From Streptococcus dysgalactiae subsp. dysgalactiae (GTDB lineage: Bacteria; Bacillota; Bacilli; Lactobacillales; Streptococcaceae), in contig NZ_UHFH01000003.1 in the NCBI RefSeq assembly GCF_900459225.1, positions 650,501 through 714,500 of the forward strand: DNA of 64,000 bases. Direction: 5' to 3'. The position numbers were made by a program, and so were the translations under genes. Position 1 is the stretch's first letter, and every line of letters starts with the position of its first letter. This document shows, piece after piece, positions 1 to 8,372 of the stretch. A model generated the notes under the pieces. It ran no database searches and had not been told where the DNA came from. It worked only from the letters and a program-made list of their open reading frames with translations.

Positions 1-1
1 T

Positions 2-424
2 GTTGTTACTGGTGTTGAAATGTTCCGTAAACAACTTGACGAAGGTCTTGCAGGAGACAACGTAGGTATCCTTCTTCGTGGTGTTCAACGTGACGAAATC
101 GAACGTGGTCAAGTTATTGCTAAACCAGGTTCAATCAACCCACACACTAAATTCAAAGGTGAAGTATATATCCTTTCTAAAGACGAAGGTGGACGTCACA
201 CTCCATTCTTCAACAACTATCGTCCACAATTCTACTTCCGTACAACTGACGTAACAGGTTCAATCGAACTTCCAGCTGGTACAGAAATGGTTATGCCTGG
301 TGATAACGTGACAATCAACGTTGAGTTGATCCACCCAATCGCCGTAGAACAAGGTACTACTTTCTCAATCCGTGAAGGTGGACGTACTGTTGGTTCAGGT
401 ATCGTTTCAGAAATCGAAGCTTAA
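2..424 (+). CDS. tuf: Elongation factor Tu, 3' part (partial)
   Basis: This is the C-terminal third of EF-Tu, the GTPase that delivers aminoacyl-tRNA to the ribosome. The frame is open from base 2, so the start and the GTP-binding domain lie outside the window. The visible part covers the end of domain II ([15 protein letters not shown]) and all of domain III ([19 protein letters not shown], then the PGDNV segment). It ends in the usual [12 protein letters not shown] and a short acidic tail. Codon use is strongly biased, as expected for a very highly expressed gene. It is followed by a strong terminator. Identification is certain. Confidence 0.98.
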
Positions 425-474
425 TTTTAATTAAGTTCCCAGAATAACAATTAAAGTCGGACACTTTAAATTGT

Positions 475-502
475 AAAAAGCTCCCTTAAGGGAGCTTTTT
501 TT
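475..502 (+). terminator. Rho-independent terminator of tuf
   Basis: Stem AAAAAGCTCCC / GGGAGCTTTTT with a TTAA loop, running directly into a run of seven T. It lies about 50 bases after the tuf stop codon. Confidence 0.93.
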
Positions 503-1781
<1,279 letters not shown>

Positions 1782-1803
1782 ATAACTATTTTAGGTTGAT
1801 AGA

Positions 1804-1840
1804 AAAACAAGAAGGTCTGAATACCTTCTTGTTTTTTTTA
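1804..1840 (+). terminator. Rho-independent terminator of tpiA
   Basis: Perfect 12-base stem AAACAAGAAGGT / ACCTTCTTGTTT followed by a T run. Confidence 0.93.
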
Positions 1841-2060
1841 TATTAGTGTTAAGAGTAACCAAGATAGTGCTTACTAAGTAATCATACTCTATCAGACTGA
1901 GAGAATTACTTAACGGGAGTTAATGTATTAAAGCGGCTTTTAAAACATTTAGATTATTTCCGTACTTGTTAACTACATAATACATCTTGAGCTCTTAATT
2001 AAGTTATTCTACAAAGTTTAACGTCTCCATAGATATTTATATCTCACTTCCAGCAACAAC

Positions 2061-2389
2061 CTACTTATCATGAGAGAGAACTAATCCTTGAACTACAGTA
2101 GGTGCAGCGATAATTGGCATTGTAAGGAGAATGCTGAGTAAAAAAGTTTTTATGGAAGGATTTTCTACAGTTGTTAGAACTCTGGGGATAATTTGCACAT
2201 GATTAAAAGAGTTTGTGTTTTCATGAAGGGTCCATTCATCTTCAGAACCGTCCGCAATGTATCCAAAGCCTCCTTTGGGGATAATTTGTGGGCACGTTGC
2301 TGTAAACTTGTAAGGTTTAGAATTTTCAAACGCTCTTCACAATCTGATCGCTGTTAGCCATTAATCATCGTCATCATTTTAGGACTCAT
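2061..2389 (-). pseudogene. lctO: Relic of lactate oxidase (lctO), 5' part only
   Basis: Reading the minus strand from about 2310 down to a TAG at 2061-2063 gives IIPKGGFGYIADGSEDEW, then WTLHENTNSFNH, QIIPRVL and PIIAAP. These are hallmarks of the N-terminal part of FMN-dependent L-lactate oxidase, an alpha-hydroxy-acid oxidase that makes pyruvate and H2O2. Upstream, a segment with a LQQRAHKL motif matches the family's helix only in a different frame, and an in-frame TAA interrupts a possible ATG at 2387-2389. After the Ala-Pro motif the similarity fades and the catalytic C-terminal barrel is missing. It is therefore a frameshifted, truncated remnant. The remaining bases from 1841 to 2060 show nothing I recognise. 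Confidence 0.72.
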
Positions 2390-2459
2390 TTCTATTATCC
2401 AACAATTAACTATTGATGAAGATATTACTAAAATAAGGCTACCTAGTGACAAGAGCAAT

Positions 2460-2497
2460 GAAAAAGTTTTAGGATTCATATGAAATCCTAAAACTTG
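2460..2497 (-). terminator. Terminator of the murMN operon
   Basis: 13-base stem AAGTTTTAGGATT / AATCCTAAAACTT at 2464-2476 and 2484-2496. On the minus strand it runs into T residues (AAAAA at 2461-2465 on plus). It sits just after the 3' end of the murN-like gene. Confidence 0.82.
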
Positions 2498-2513
2498 GAT
2501 AATATTGAAATTG

Positions 2514-3749
2514 CTAATAGCGTCTCAATACCTTCTTGATGAATTGAATCGATTGAAACAGCATAGGTCTTGGATAGTATCGAAAAGTTCCTGGTTTTTG
2601 TAAAATATAACCATTAAAGTTTTGTTTGAACCTTAAAACACCATCTGAGCCATCAAATTCACCAGTGATACCGAGAAAATTATAGGTTTTAATTCCTTTG
2701 GCTATAGCGTCTAACATAGCATGTTCTTGAAGAAGAGCAGGGGCATAAAATCGATTAAATTCTGGGTAGGAGCCTGAAAAGAGATAAACTGCCTCTTGAG
2801 GAGTGTACAAAAAGAGACTACCTGCGAGAATCATTTCTTTGGCACCATACTCTTTAAGAAAATCAAGGGCTTCAGAAATTCTGACGTCAAAGGTCTCAAA
2901 TTGACTTGATAATTCACGAAGTTGATTTTGTTTTTTTTCAGAATGAGGGTGAATCATAAGCTCATTATCAAGTTTTTCAATTCTTCCCCAAAGTTGATTT
3001 TGTTTTTGCTTGAGGTTAGTCAAATAGTCATTGAAATTAAGAGTTGCTACCATGAATTCACAATATTCTCCAAAACTATCATAAAAATCTTGGTAATAAG
3101 ATAAGGACTTATCAGAATAATCTCGACGATCTGACGTGGCAGTGGTAATCTCTTTGAAATGGTGGAGCTCATCTCGGTTGAGTGAACGTAAGGTAATGCC
3201 AAAAGTATTTGCTTTTTTGAGTAATGCTTTCCCCTTTTTGCTGAAAGATTGAGGTAGTCGAGAAGGAGTGATTCCCTCTAATTTTTTAACATAATGCCAA
3301 ACGGGCTCTCCTTCTGGATAACCAGTTTTAAAACCATCATGTTGAAAACCTAAGGACGTTAGAAGCTCAATCAATTCTTCATTTGTTTCAGAAAGAGGGT
3401 TACCATTGCTATCAAATTGCTGATAATCATCATAAGGTTTCACAACGCATTCGATCACATGATGTTTTTTAGCATAATCTTTGAGTTGGCTGTAAAACTC
3501 TTTCAAGTACTCTGGGTAATTGGTATTGGGACCAGCATTAAGTTCAAGACGCCAGCCTCCTAAGACTTTTTGAAGAAAGATTAGGGCAGCAATTTTTAGT
3601 TTGCCATCTTTTTCAAGGCCTAGAAAATGGGGCTCTGCCCCTCTTTTCATCAATAACTTAGCCATTTCGGGCGTCTGAATAAAGGAATGGCGTTTTAAAT
3701 TTTGGCAGTAATGAGCAAATCTTTCTTGGGATATTTCGATTAGTGCCAT
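2514..3749 (-). CDS. murN: FemX/MurN-like peptidoglycan cross-bridge aminoacyltransferase
   Basis: This 411-residue FemABX-family protein uses aminoacyl-tRNA to extend the short peptide branch on the lysine of lipid-linked peptidoglycan precursors. It should act on the cytoplasmic membrane face. The N-terminal half holds the first acetyltransferase-like fold (FIQTPEMAKLLMKRG). Around residues 240-280 there is a charged helical arm (NLKQKQNQLWGRIEKL). The second fold ends in the diagnostic FLGITGEFDGSDGVLRFKQNF. It begins at a TGATG junction with the upstream paralogue, a one-base overlap that implies translational coupling. The MurN assignment (second residue of the bridge) rests on order by analogy with pneumococcal murM-murN. 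The family call is firm, the exact step is inferred. Confidence 0.85.
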   Translation of the reverse strand: MALIEISQERFAHYCQNLKRHSFIQTPEMAKLLMKRGAEPHFLGLEKDGKLKIAALIFLQKVLGGWRLELNAGPNTNYPEYLKEFYSQLKDYAKKHHVIECVVKPYDDYQQFDSNGNPLSETNEELIELLTSLGFQHDGFKTGYPEGEPVWHYVKKLEGITPSRLPQSFSKKGKALLKKANTFGITLRSLNRDELHHFKEITTATSDRRDYSDKSLSYYQDFYDSFGEYCEFMVATLNFNDYLTNLKQKQNQLWGRIEKLDNELMIHPHSEKKQNQLRELSSQFETFDVRISEALDFLKEYGAKEMILAGSLFLYTPQEAVYLFSGSYPEFNRFYAPALLQEHAMLDAIAKGIKTYNFLGITGEFDGSDGVLRFKQNFNGYILQKPGTFRYYPRPMLFQSIQFIKKVLRRY

Positions 3750-4966
3750 CAGTGGTGTGTGCTCCTTATTTTTTTTCGTAGGTTATAAGCGGCAGTAGCT
3801 AATTTGGAGATGGTGTTCACAGGAATATTAAATTCACCGGCGAATTCTTCGATGGTTGGGTTTAATCTAGCTTTGAAATGGTAGAGGCCGCCATTTAACT
3901 GGTTTTCCACCCCCCCCAGATTATGCCATCGGCAGCCTCGCTGAAAGGCTTCCTTAGCCGTATGATACCAGGTAAGTAGGGGGGCTTGATAGTTGCGGTA
4001 ATCATCATCCATTCCAGCATAAAGATTTTCTGAGGTATCCCCATAAATTAAGGTTAAGGTCGCAGCTAAAGGAATACGCTCTTGTCCTTTTAAAAGTTGT
4101 GTATTTAAGACTGCTAGCTCTTTCTCAAGTCGCTCAATAGTCTTTTGATTCTCAGTGACTTTGCTAGGCTTGCTTTTTTCATTAAATTTGGCTTGTTCTG
4201 CGCTTGCTTTGTCTAATTGTTGAGAAAGAAGAGCTTGCTGTTTGGGTAAATCTAGGAAGGCCATGGTAATGTAAGAGTAATTAGCATAAGTGGTCAGTAA
4301 CTTATGATAATAGGACTGCCCCCGTAAAATAATCCCTTTTCGCTCTTCTGTCTTAGCCATGAGGCTAGAAAAATCATCTAGCAATTCAGCTCCTCCGAAA
4401 ATAATCTCAACCCCTTTGTTGGTCGCAGTGCGAATGGATTGTTTTGCTTTTTTGGACAGGTTCTCAAACTCAAAGTCTTTGGCGTAGATATTAGCCTGTA
4501 CTCTTGGTTGAATCGTTTCATCAAGCTTTTTTGTTCTCCCAGACCATTCCAGCCCAAGTTGTTTTAAAAAAGCGATGATTGAGAGGGTGAAGTCATTTTC
4601 TTCACTATCTACTCCTAAAAATGACTGTTTGATTTGTAAACTTGGGTCCATTTTAACAAAGAGAGCGCGCTTGCTTTTTCCAAAAATTTTGAGGGTTTTA
4701 ATCACAAAATCAAGGAGTTCAAAATTGGCGTAATCCATAATTGGTCCACGAGGGATATAAATCATGCTAAACCCAAGAGGAAGTGGCCTGATCAAGCAAG
4801 CAGCAGCGGCTACTTGAATGCCATCTTCGTAAAACCCAATCCGTTCATGTTTCCAATTATCTTTGACGTGTCCCCAATCCGAACTTTGTAGCAGGTTTAC
4901 TTGAGGATGAGACAAGACAAATTGATCGTGTTCTTCAGGAGATATTCCAATTTTATACGTATACAT
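3749..4966 (-). CDS. murM: FemX/MurM-like peptidoglycan cross-bridge aminoacyltransferase
   Basis: This FemABX-family protein of about 405 residues is the paralogue of the next gene and should add the first residue (Ala or Ser) of the branch. It shows VNLLQSSDWGHVK at the N-terminus, a YIPRGPIMDY loop, and a coiled-coil arm of about 60 residues (around 235-300, rich in K, E and Q). It ends in the conserved NLGGVENQLNGGLYHFK. I place the start at the ATG at 4966, which overlaps the stop of the upstream phosphatase as TAATG. A GTG five codons earlier (4981) is possible. Three genes thus form a tight co-directional operon. Activity sets interpeptide bridge composition and can affect beta-lactam and lysin tolerance in related species. 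Confidence 0.85.
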   Translation of the reverse strand: MYTYKIGISPEEHDQFVLSHPQVNLLQSSDWGHVKDNWKHERIGFYEDGIQVAAAACLIRPLPLGFSMIYIPRGPIMDYANFELLDFVIKTLKIFGKSKRALFVKMDPSLQIKQSFLGVDSEENDFTLSIIAFLKQLGLEWSGRTKKLDETIQPRVQANIYAKDFEFENLSKKAKQSIRTATNKGVEIIFGGAELLDDFSSLMAKTEERKGIILRGQSYYHKLLTTYANYSYITMAFLDLPKQQALLSQQLDKASAEQAKFNEKSKPSKVTENQKTIERLEKELAVLNTQLLKGQERIPLAATLTLIYGDTSENLYAGMDDDYRNYQAPLLTWYHTAKEAFQRGCRWHNLGGVENQLNGGLYHFKARLNPTIEEFAGEFNIPVNTISKLATAAYNLRKKIRSTHH

Positions 4967-5775
4967 TATTTTAACACCCACTCGCGAATAGCATGTGCCA
5001 CACCACTGTCATTGTTTGATTTAGTGATATACTTGGCAATTTTTTTTAATTCAGGAACCCCATTTTCCATCACAACAGGGTTGGCAACAACTTCTAGCAT
5101 GGCACGATCATTCTCAGCATCACCAATGGCCATGGTTTGTGACATGTCTAGTCCAAGCTTTTCAGCTAAATGTTTAATGGCATTACCTTTGCTGACGGTT
5201 TTGGGCATAAACTCTAAGTAGAACGGTGTTGACTTGACAATCGTGTAGTGATCAAAGAAGTTTTGAGGGATAAGCTTGATTGCTTCGTCCAGCAATTCGG
5301 GGTCATCGACCATCATAATCTTGATGATTTCTTTACCTGTCATTTCCTCTGGAGTTCGGTAGAAAATCGGCATGTTTACTAAAGTTGACTCGTGCACGGT
5401 GTATTTGCCAATATTACGATTAGCGGTAAAGATACCTTCTTTGGTAATCGCATGCATATGTATGCCTAGTTTTCGGCTTAAGTATTCAATCTCTAAATAG
5501 TCTTCATAAGTCATCAATTCTTTAACAACTTCTTCGCCAGTCTCAGCATCTTGCACCAATCCGCCATTAAAGGTAATGACGTGGTTTCCTTGATGATTAA
5601 GTTCTAACTGTTCGAGTAATGAAACTACTCCGGTAATAGGTCTGCCAGTAGCAACTACCACATGGACACCTTGAGCCTTAGCTTCTTGGATAGCTTGAAA
5701 AACGTCATCGGTGATACGGCGGTCATCGGTGATTAATGTGCCGTCAATATCGACAGCAACCAATTTGATAGACAT
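4966..5775 (-). CDS. Cof-type HAD-superfamily sugar-phosphate phosphatase
   Basis: This 269-residue member of the Cof/YidA group of HAD hydrolases dephosphorylates small phosphorylated metabolites in the cytosol. Motif I is AVDIDGTL (nucleophile Asp near residue 9). Motif II is VVATGRP, a Lys-containing motif III lies near SKGNAIKHLAEKLG, and motif IV is AIGDAENDRAML. A C2-type cap occupies the middle. It is the first gene of the murMN operon and overlaps murM by one base, a linkage also seen in other streptococci. The substrate cannot be read from sequence. The start ATG follows a GGAGAA-type ribosome binding site. Confidence 0.88.
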   Translation of the reverse strand: MSIKLVAVDIDGTLITDDRRITDDVFQAIQEAKAQGVHVVVATGRPITGVVSLLEQLELNHQGNHVITFNGGLVQDAETGEEVVKELMTYEDYLEIEYLSRKLGIHMHAITKEGIFTANRNIGKYTVHESTLVNMPIFYRTPEEMTGKEIIKIMMVDDPELLDEAIKLIPQNFFDHYTIVKSTPFYLEFMPKTVSKGNAIKHLAEKLGLDMSQTMAIGDAENDRAMLEVVANPVVMENGVPELKKIAKYITKSNNDSGVAHAIREWVLK

Positions 5776-6254
5776 CGCATTCTCCTTACTTATACTTAAC
5801 TGTCATTATAAAAATGCTCTAAACTCTATCATACTAAAAATAGGTGTTTTTGTCATGAAATAGAAGAAGGAATGGAGTGAAAAGTAAGAGAAAACGTTTT
5901 AGTGTAGGATGATTTTTGTCATTACCATCAAAAAAGATTGAAGAAGGTCTTCTACACCAATCTCTGGATAAAGCACCTTTAAGAGAATTTGTGCACAATG
6001 TTATCAAAAAATAGTATCACTTTTTGCATTGTATGAGTCATAGGCGAGTGAAGCAATCCAAAATGCGATACGTTACATCGCAGCAAAAACGCTAGAAACA
6101 TGATGTTTCTGGCGCTCGGAGATTTTTAGACCTAGGCTCAAAATCTAGGTATGAAATCCCGTCGGGAGTTGCTATCATCTGTGCTACCTAAGTCAAGTAT
6201 CCTAAAAATATTAACTTTCAAGAAAGCAGACTTTTTCTTCAATTTAGAAGGACT
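5776..6254. other. Gene-free interval with a cluster of hairpins
   Basis: No reading frame is supported in these 479 bases. Between 6064 and 6167 four inverted repeats follow one another: TGCGAT/ATCGCA (6064-6069, 6077-6082); CGCTAGAAACAT/ATGTTTCTGGCG (6090-6101, 6103-6114); ACCTAG/CTAGGT (6130-6135, 6145-6150); and TCCC/GGGA (6157-6160, 6164-6167). None has a T run of the terminator type on the plus strand. The interval lies upstream of the phosphatase-murMN operon and downstream of the HD gene, both on the minus strand. It could therefore be a long 5' leader, a small RNA or an intergenic repeat element. I do not recognise it. Confidence 0.5.
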
Positions 6255-7556
6255 TTAATTACTGAAGTGAAAGTGTCCATTGGAAATGTAACTAATAAAG
6301 GCTTCCTTACTAGAGGCAAACAGATCATCTAGCTCTAACATTTCCTTTGGAAAATAAAAGCGGCGATCTCCGTAAGTGGTACCTGTTAGGGCTTTGACAA
6401 TAGGTGATAATTGTGACAATTCAGCACGGCTGCCATCTTGTTGTACCATTTCGATTTGAGTTCTTGGATTTGCTAGTTCTGGTCGGTAAATATCATAAGG
6501 TAGGTCAAAGTTAACATGGATACCAGTGTAATAATCAGGGTCAAAACCTACAGCCTCCACTAGCTGTCGTAAGCGCTCTAAATCTTCTTGTGACTCTTGA
6601 TCAAAGGTGACCGATTTGAGAATTTTTCGGTTGATGAAGCGACCAGCTAAATCTGATAAAATATGGTCTTCGCTTGCCATCCAAACTTGGAAGTAAGTGT
6701 TCATTACCCCATCATCTAAAGAAAGGTAATCGGTTAGTTTGGCATTTTTCTCAAAGAAAGGAATAAGACCAGGCGCTGTTTTTTGGAAATAGGCTTTTTG
6801 CTCAGGATATAAGGTTTTAGCCCGTTTAAGAAGGTTTTGCAAGATAAGTTCCACGGCACGGCTAGCAGGATGAAAGTAAACCTGCATGTACATTTGAAAT
6901 CGGCTCACGATATAGTCTTCCACAGCATGCATGCCACTGCGGTCAAAGACGATTCCCCCGTCAACAGGACGAATCACTCGTAGAATTCGCATCAAATCAA
7001 ACTGGCCATAATTGGCAGCAGAGAAGTAAGAGTCTCTCAGCAGATAATCCATGCGATCACAATCAATTTGGCTAGAAATGAGCTGAACGACTTGTTTATT
7101 AGGATAGGTATGGTTGATGACACTAGCAACCTTACCCGGAAAATCAGGAGAATGACGCACTAAAATAGCATTAATCTCCGTTTTAGGATTAGTAATAATC
7201 TCTTGAGTAAAGGCCTCATGGTCTGTATGAAAGAGAGTCTCAAAGGTGTGGGAATAAGCACCATGACCAATGTCATGTAGGAGGGCAGCCGTCATGGTAA
7301 CAAGACTTTCATCTTTGTTCCAATTATCAGGATATTTTTCCTCGAAGATTTCGGTGACACGCCGGGCAATTTCATACACCCCTAGACAATGGGAAAAGCG
7401 GCTATGCTCTGCTCCATGAAACGTAAACGCAGTTGTAGGTACCTGCTTGATGCGTCGTAACCGTTGAAATTCTTTGGTATTAACAAGATCATAAATAAGC
7501 TGATGATTAATATGGATATAGTTGTGAACGGGGTCGCGAAATACTTTTTCATTCAT
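6255..7556 (-). CDS. HD-domain (dGTPase-like, YwfO family) phosphohydrolase
   Basis: This 433-residue cytosolic HD-superfamily protein is related to dNTP triphosphohydrolases. It opens with the family signature FRDPVHNYIHI. The metal-binding His/Asp residues follow at HSRFSHCLGV (near residues 51-57), LLHDIGHGAYSH (near 93-103) and IDCDRMDYLLRDS (near 165). Such proteins hydrolyse dNTPs, or possibly other nucleotides, and may help set dNTP pools. It is monocistronic, reading away from the DUF1934 gene. The start ATG at 7556 faces the divergent gene across about 80 bases. The family call is secure, the exact substrate is not. Confidence 0.88.
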   Translation of the reverse strand: MNEKVFRDPVHNYIHINHQLIYDLVNTKEFQRLRRIKQVPTTAFTFHGAEHSRFSHCLGVYEIARRVTEIFEEKYPDNWNKDESLVTMTAALLHDIGHGAYSHTFETLFHTDHEAFTQEIITNPKTEINAILVRHSPDFPGKVASVINHTYPNKQVVQLISSQIDCDRMDYLLRDSYFSAANYGQFDLMRILRVIRPVDGGIVFDRSGMHAVEDYIVSRFQMYMQVYFHPASRAVELILQNLLKRAKTLYPEQKAYFQKTAPGLIPFFEKNAKLTDYLSLDDGVMNTYFQVWMASEDHILSDLAGRFINRKILKSVTFDQESQEDLERLRQLVEAVGFDPDYYTGIHVNFDLPYDIYRPELANPRTQIEMVQQDGSRAELSQLSPIVKALTGTTYGDRRFYFPKEMLELDDLFASSKEAFISYISNGHFHFSN

Positions 7557-7637
7557 GGTTTATATTATACCAAAAATTGAAAAAATAAGAAGAAACTGAT
7601 AGAATAGACAGACGAGACTAGAACAGAAAGAGAAGTT

Positions 7638-8045
7638 ATGAAATTACAGATAAGGAATCATATTCGATTTGGGGATGACACAGAAATCATCCATGAAGTT
7701 CACGATGCTGAGTGGCGACAAAAAGGTGATTACCAATACCTGATTTATCAAAATGATGAGAAAGAGAAAGTTGTTATCAAGTATAATGAGAACGAATTAA
7801 CCATGAGCCGTTTTTCGACCCCTCAGTCCATCATGAAATTTTTTGCAGGTAAAAAGGTTTTGATTGCCTTACCTACGCCGATGGGGATTCAACAGTTTTT
7901 AACAGATACCAGACATTACCAATTGAATCATGAGAGACAACATTTGACTCTTCATTATGACTTATTACAAGTTCATACGGAAGCATCTTTTGCCAGTTAT
8001 CAACTGGAGTTAACTTGGACCTTTCCTGAGACTGATGACGAGTAA
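7638..8045 (+). CDS. DUF1934 (YwiB-like) protein
   Basis: This 135-residue protein matches the small calycin-like beta-barrel family DUF1934/YwiB in length and position. It starts MKLQIRNHIRF with alternating beta-strands through the middle (YQYLIYQNDEKEKVVIKYNE). It ends in a strand pair that closes with ELTWTF. No signal peptide, membrane segment or catalytic motif is visible, so the function is unknown. An AAAGAGAAG ribosome binding site precedes the ATG. It is transcribed divergently from the HD hydrolase and is followed by a terminator. Confidence 0.8.
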   Translation: MKLQIRNHIRFGDDTEIIHEVHDAEWRQKGDYQYLIYQNDEKEKVVIKYNENELTMSRFSTPQSIMKFFAGKKVLIALPTPMGIQQFLTDTRHYQLNHERQHLTLHYDLLQVHTEASFASYQLELTWTFPETDDE

Positions 8046-8126
8046 TCAAAAATCATCAGATAAAAAAGTGATAAAAGTCCTTAAATAACACCAAATATAG
8101 TTAAAATATAATAAAAAACAACAAAT

Positions 8127-8164
8127 AAAACCAAAAATCGTCAGATGATTTTTGGTTTTTTCTC
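8127..8164 (+). terminator. Terminator after the DUF1934 gene
   Basis: Stem AAAACCAAAAATC (8127-8139) / GATTTTTGGTTTT (8147-8159) followed by further T residues. Confidence 0.88.
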
Positions 8165-8184
8165 TATCTTTTAGTGTTTTTTTC

Positions 8185-8213
8185 TTGTTTTTCGTTAATA
8201 TTTTTACTATAAT
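8185..8213 (+). promoter_or_regulatory. Promoter of the riboswitch-ATPase transcript
   Basis: -35 TTGTTT (8185-8190), 17-base spacer, perfect -10 TATAAT (8208-8213). Confidence 0.75.
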
Positions 8214-8221
8214 GATTATTA

Positions 8222-8335
8222 TATCAAGGGAGTAGCAGACGGTTAGCCGTGATTGTATCGTCAATACGGAATTTCGATTTCCGGTACAATCTGAAACAGC
8301 GAGACTTGTTTAAGAAAAATAAACAGGTCTTTTTA
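8222..8335 (+). promoter_or_regulatory. yybP-ykoY family (manganese) riboswitch with intrinsic terminator
   Basis: The leader begins with the conserved AAGGGAGTAGC box and contains two internal stem-loops. It closes with the ACAGCGAGACT segment typical of the yybP-ykoY Mn2+ aptamer. The last part forms a terminator: GACTTGTTTA (8303-8312) pairs with TAAACAGGTC (8320-8329) and runs into five T. In the known mechanism Mn2+ binding stabilises the aptamer and prevents this terminator, so a metal-exporting pump is made when Mn2+ is high. It sits about 40 bases before the start of a P-type ATPase. In pneumococcus the same riboswitch class precedes a homologous ATPase. Family identification is by motif, without a covariance search. 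Confidence 0.83.
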
Positions 8336-8372
8336 TTTGAACATGGGATAAAAAGACCAAGGGGGTACTAAT

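Noticed and set aside
8046..8264. 72-codon reading frame on the minus strand between the DUF1934 gene and the ATPase
   Set aside because: It reads through a terminator, a promoter and the start of the riboswitch on the other strand; no initiation signal.
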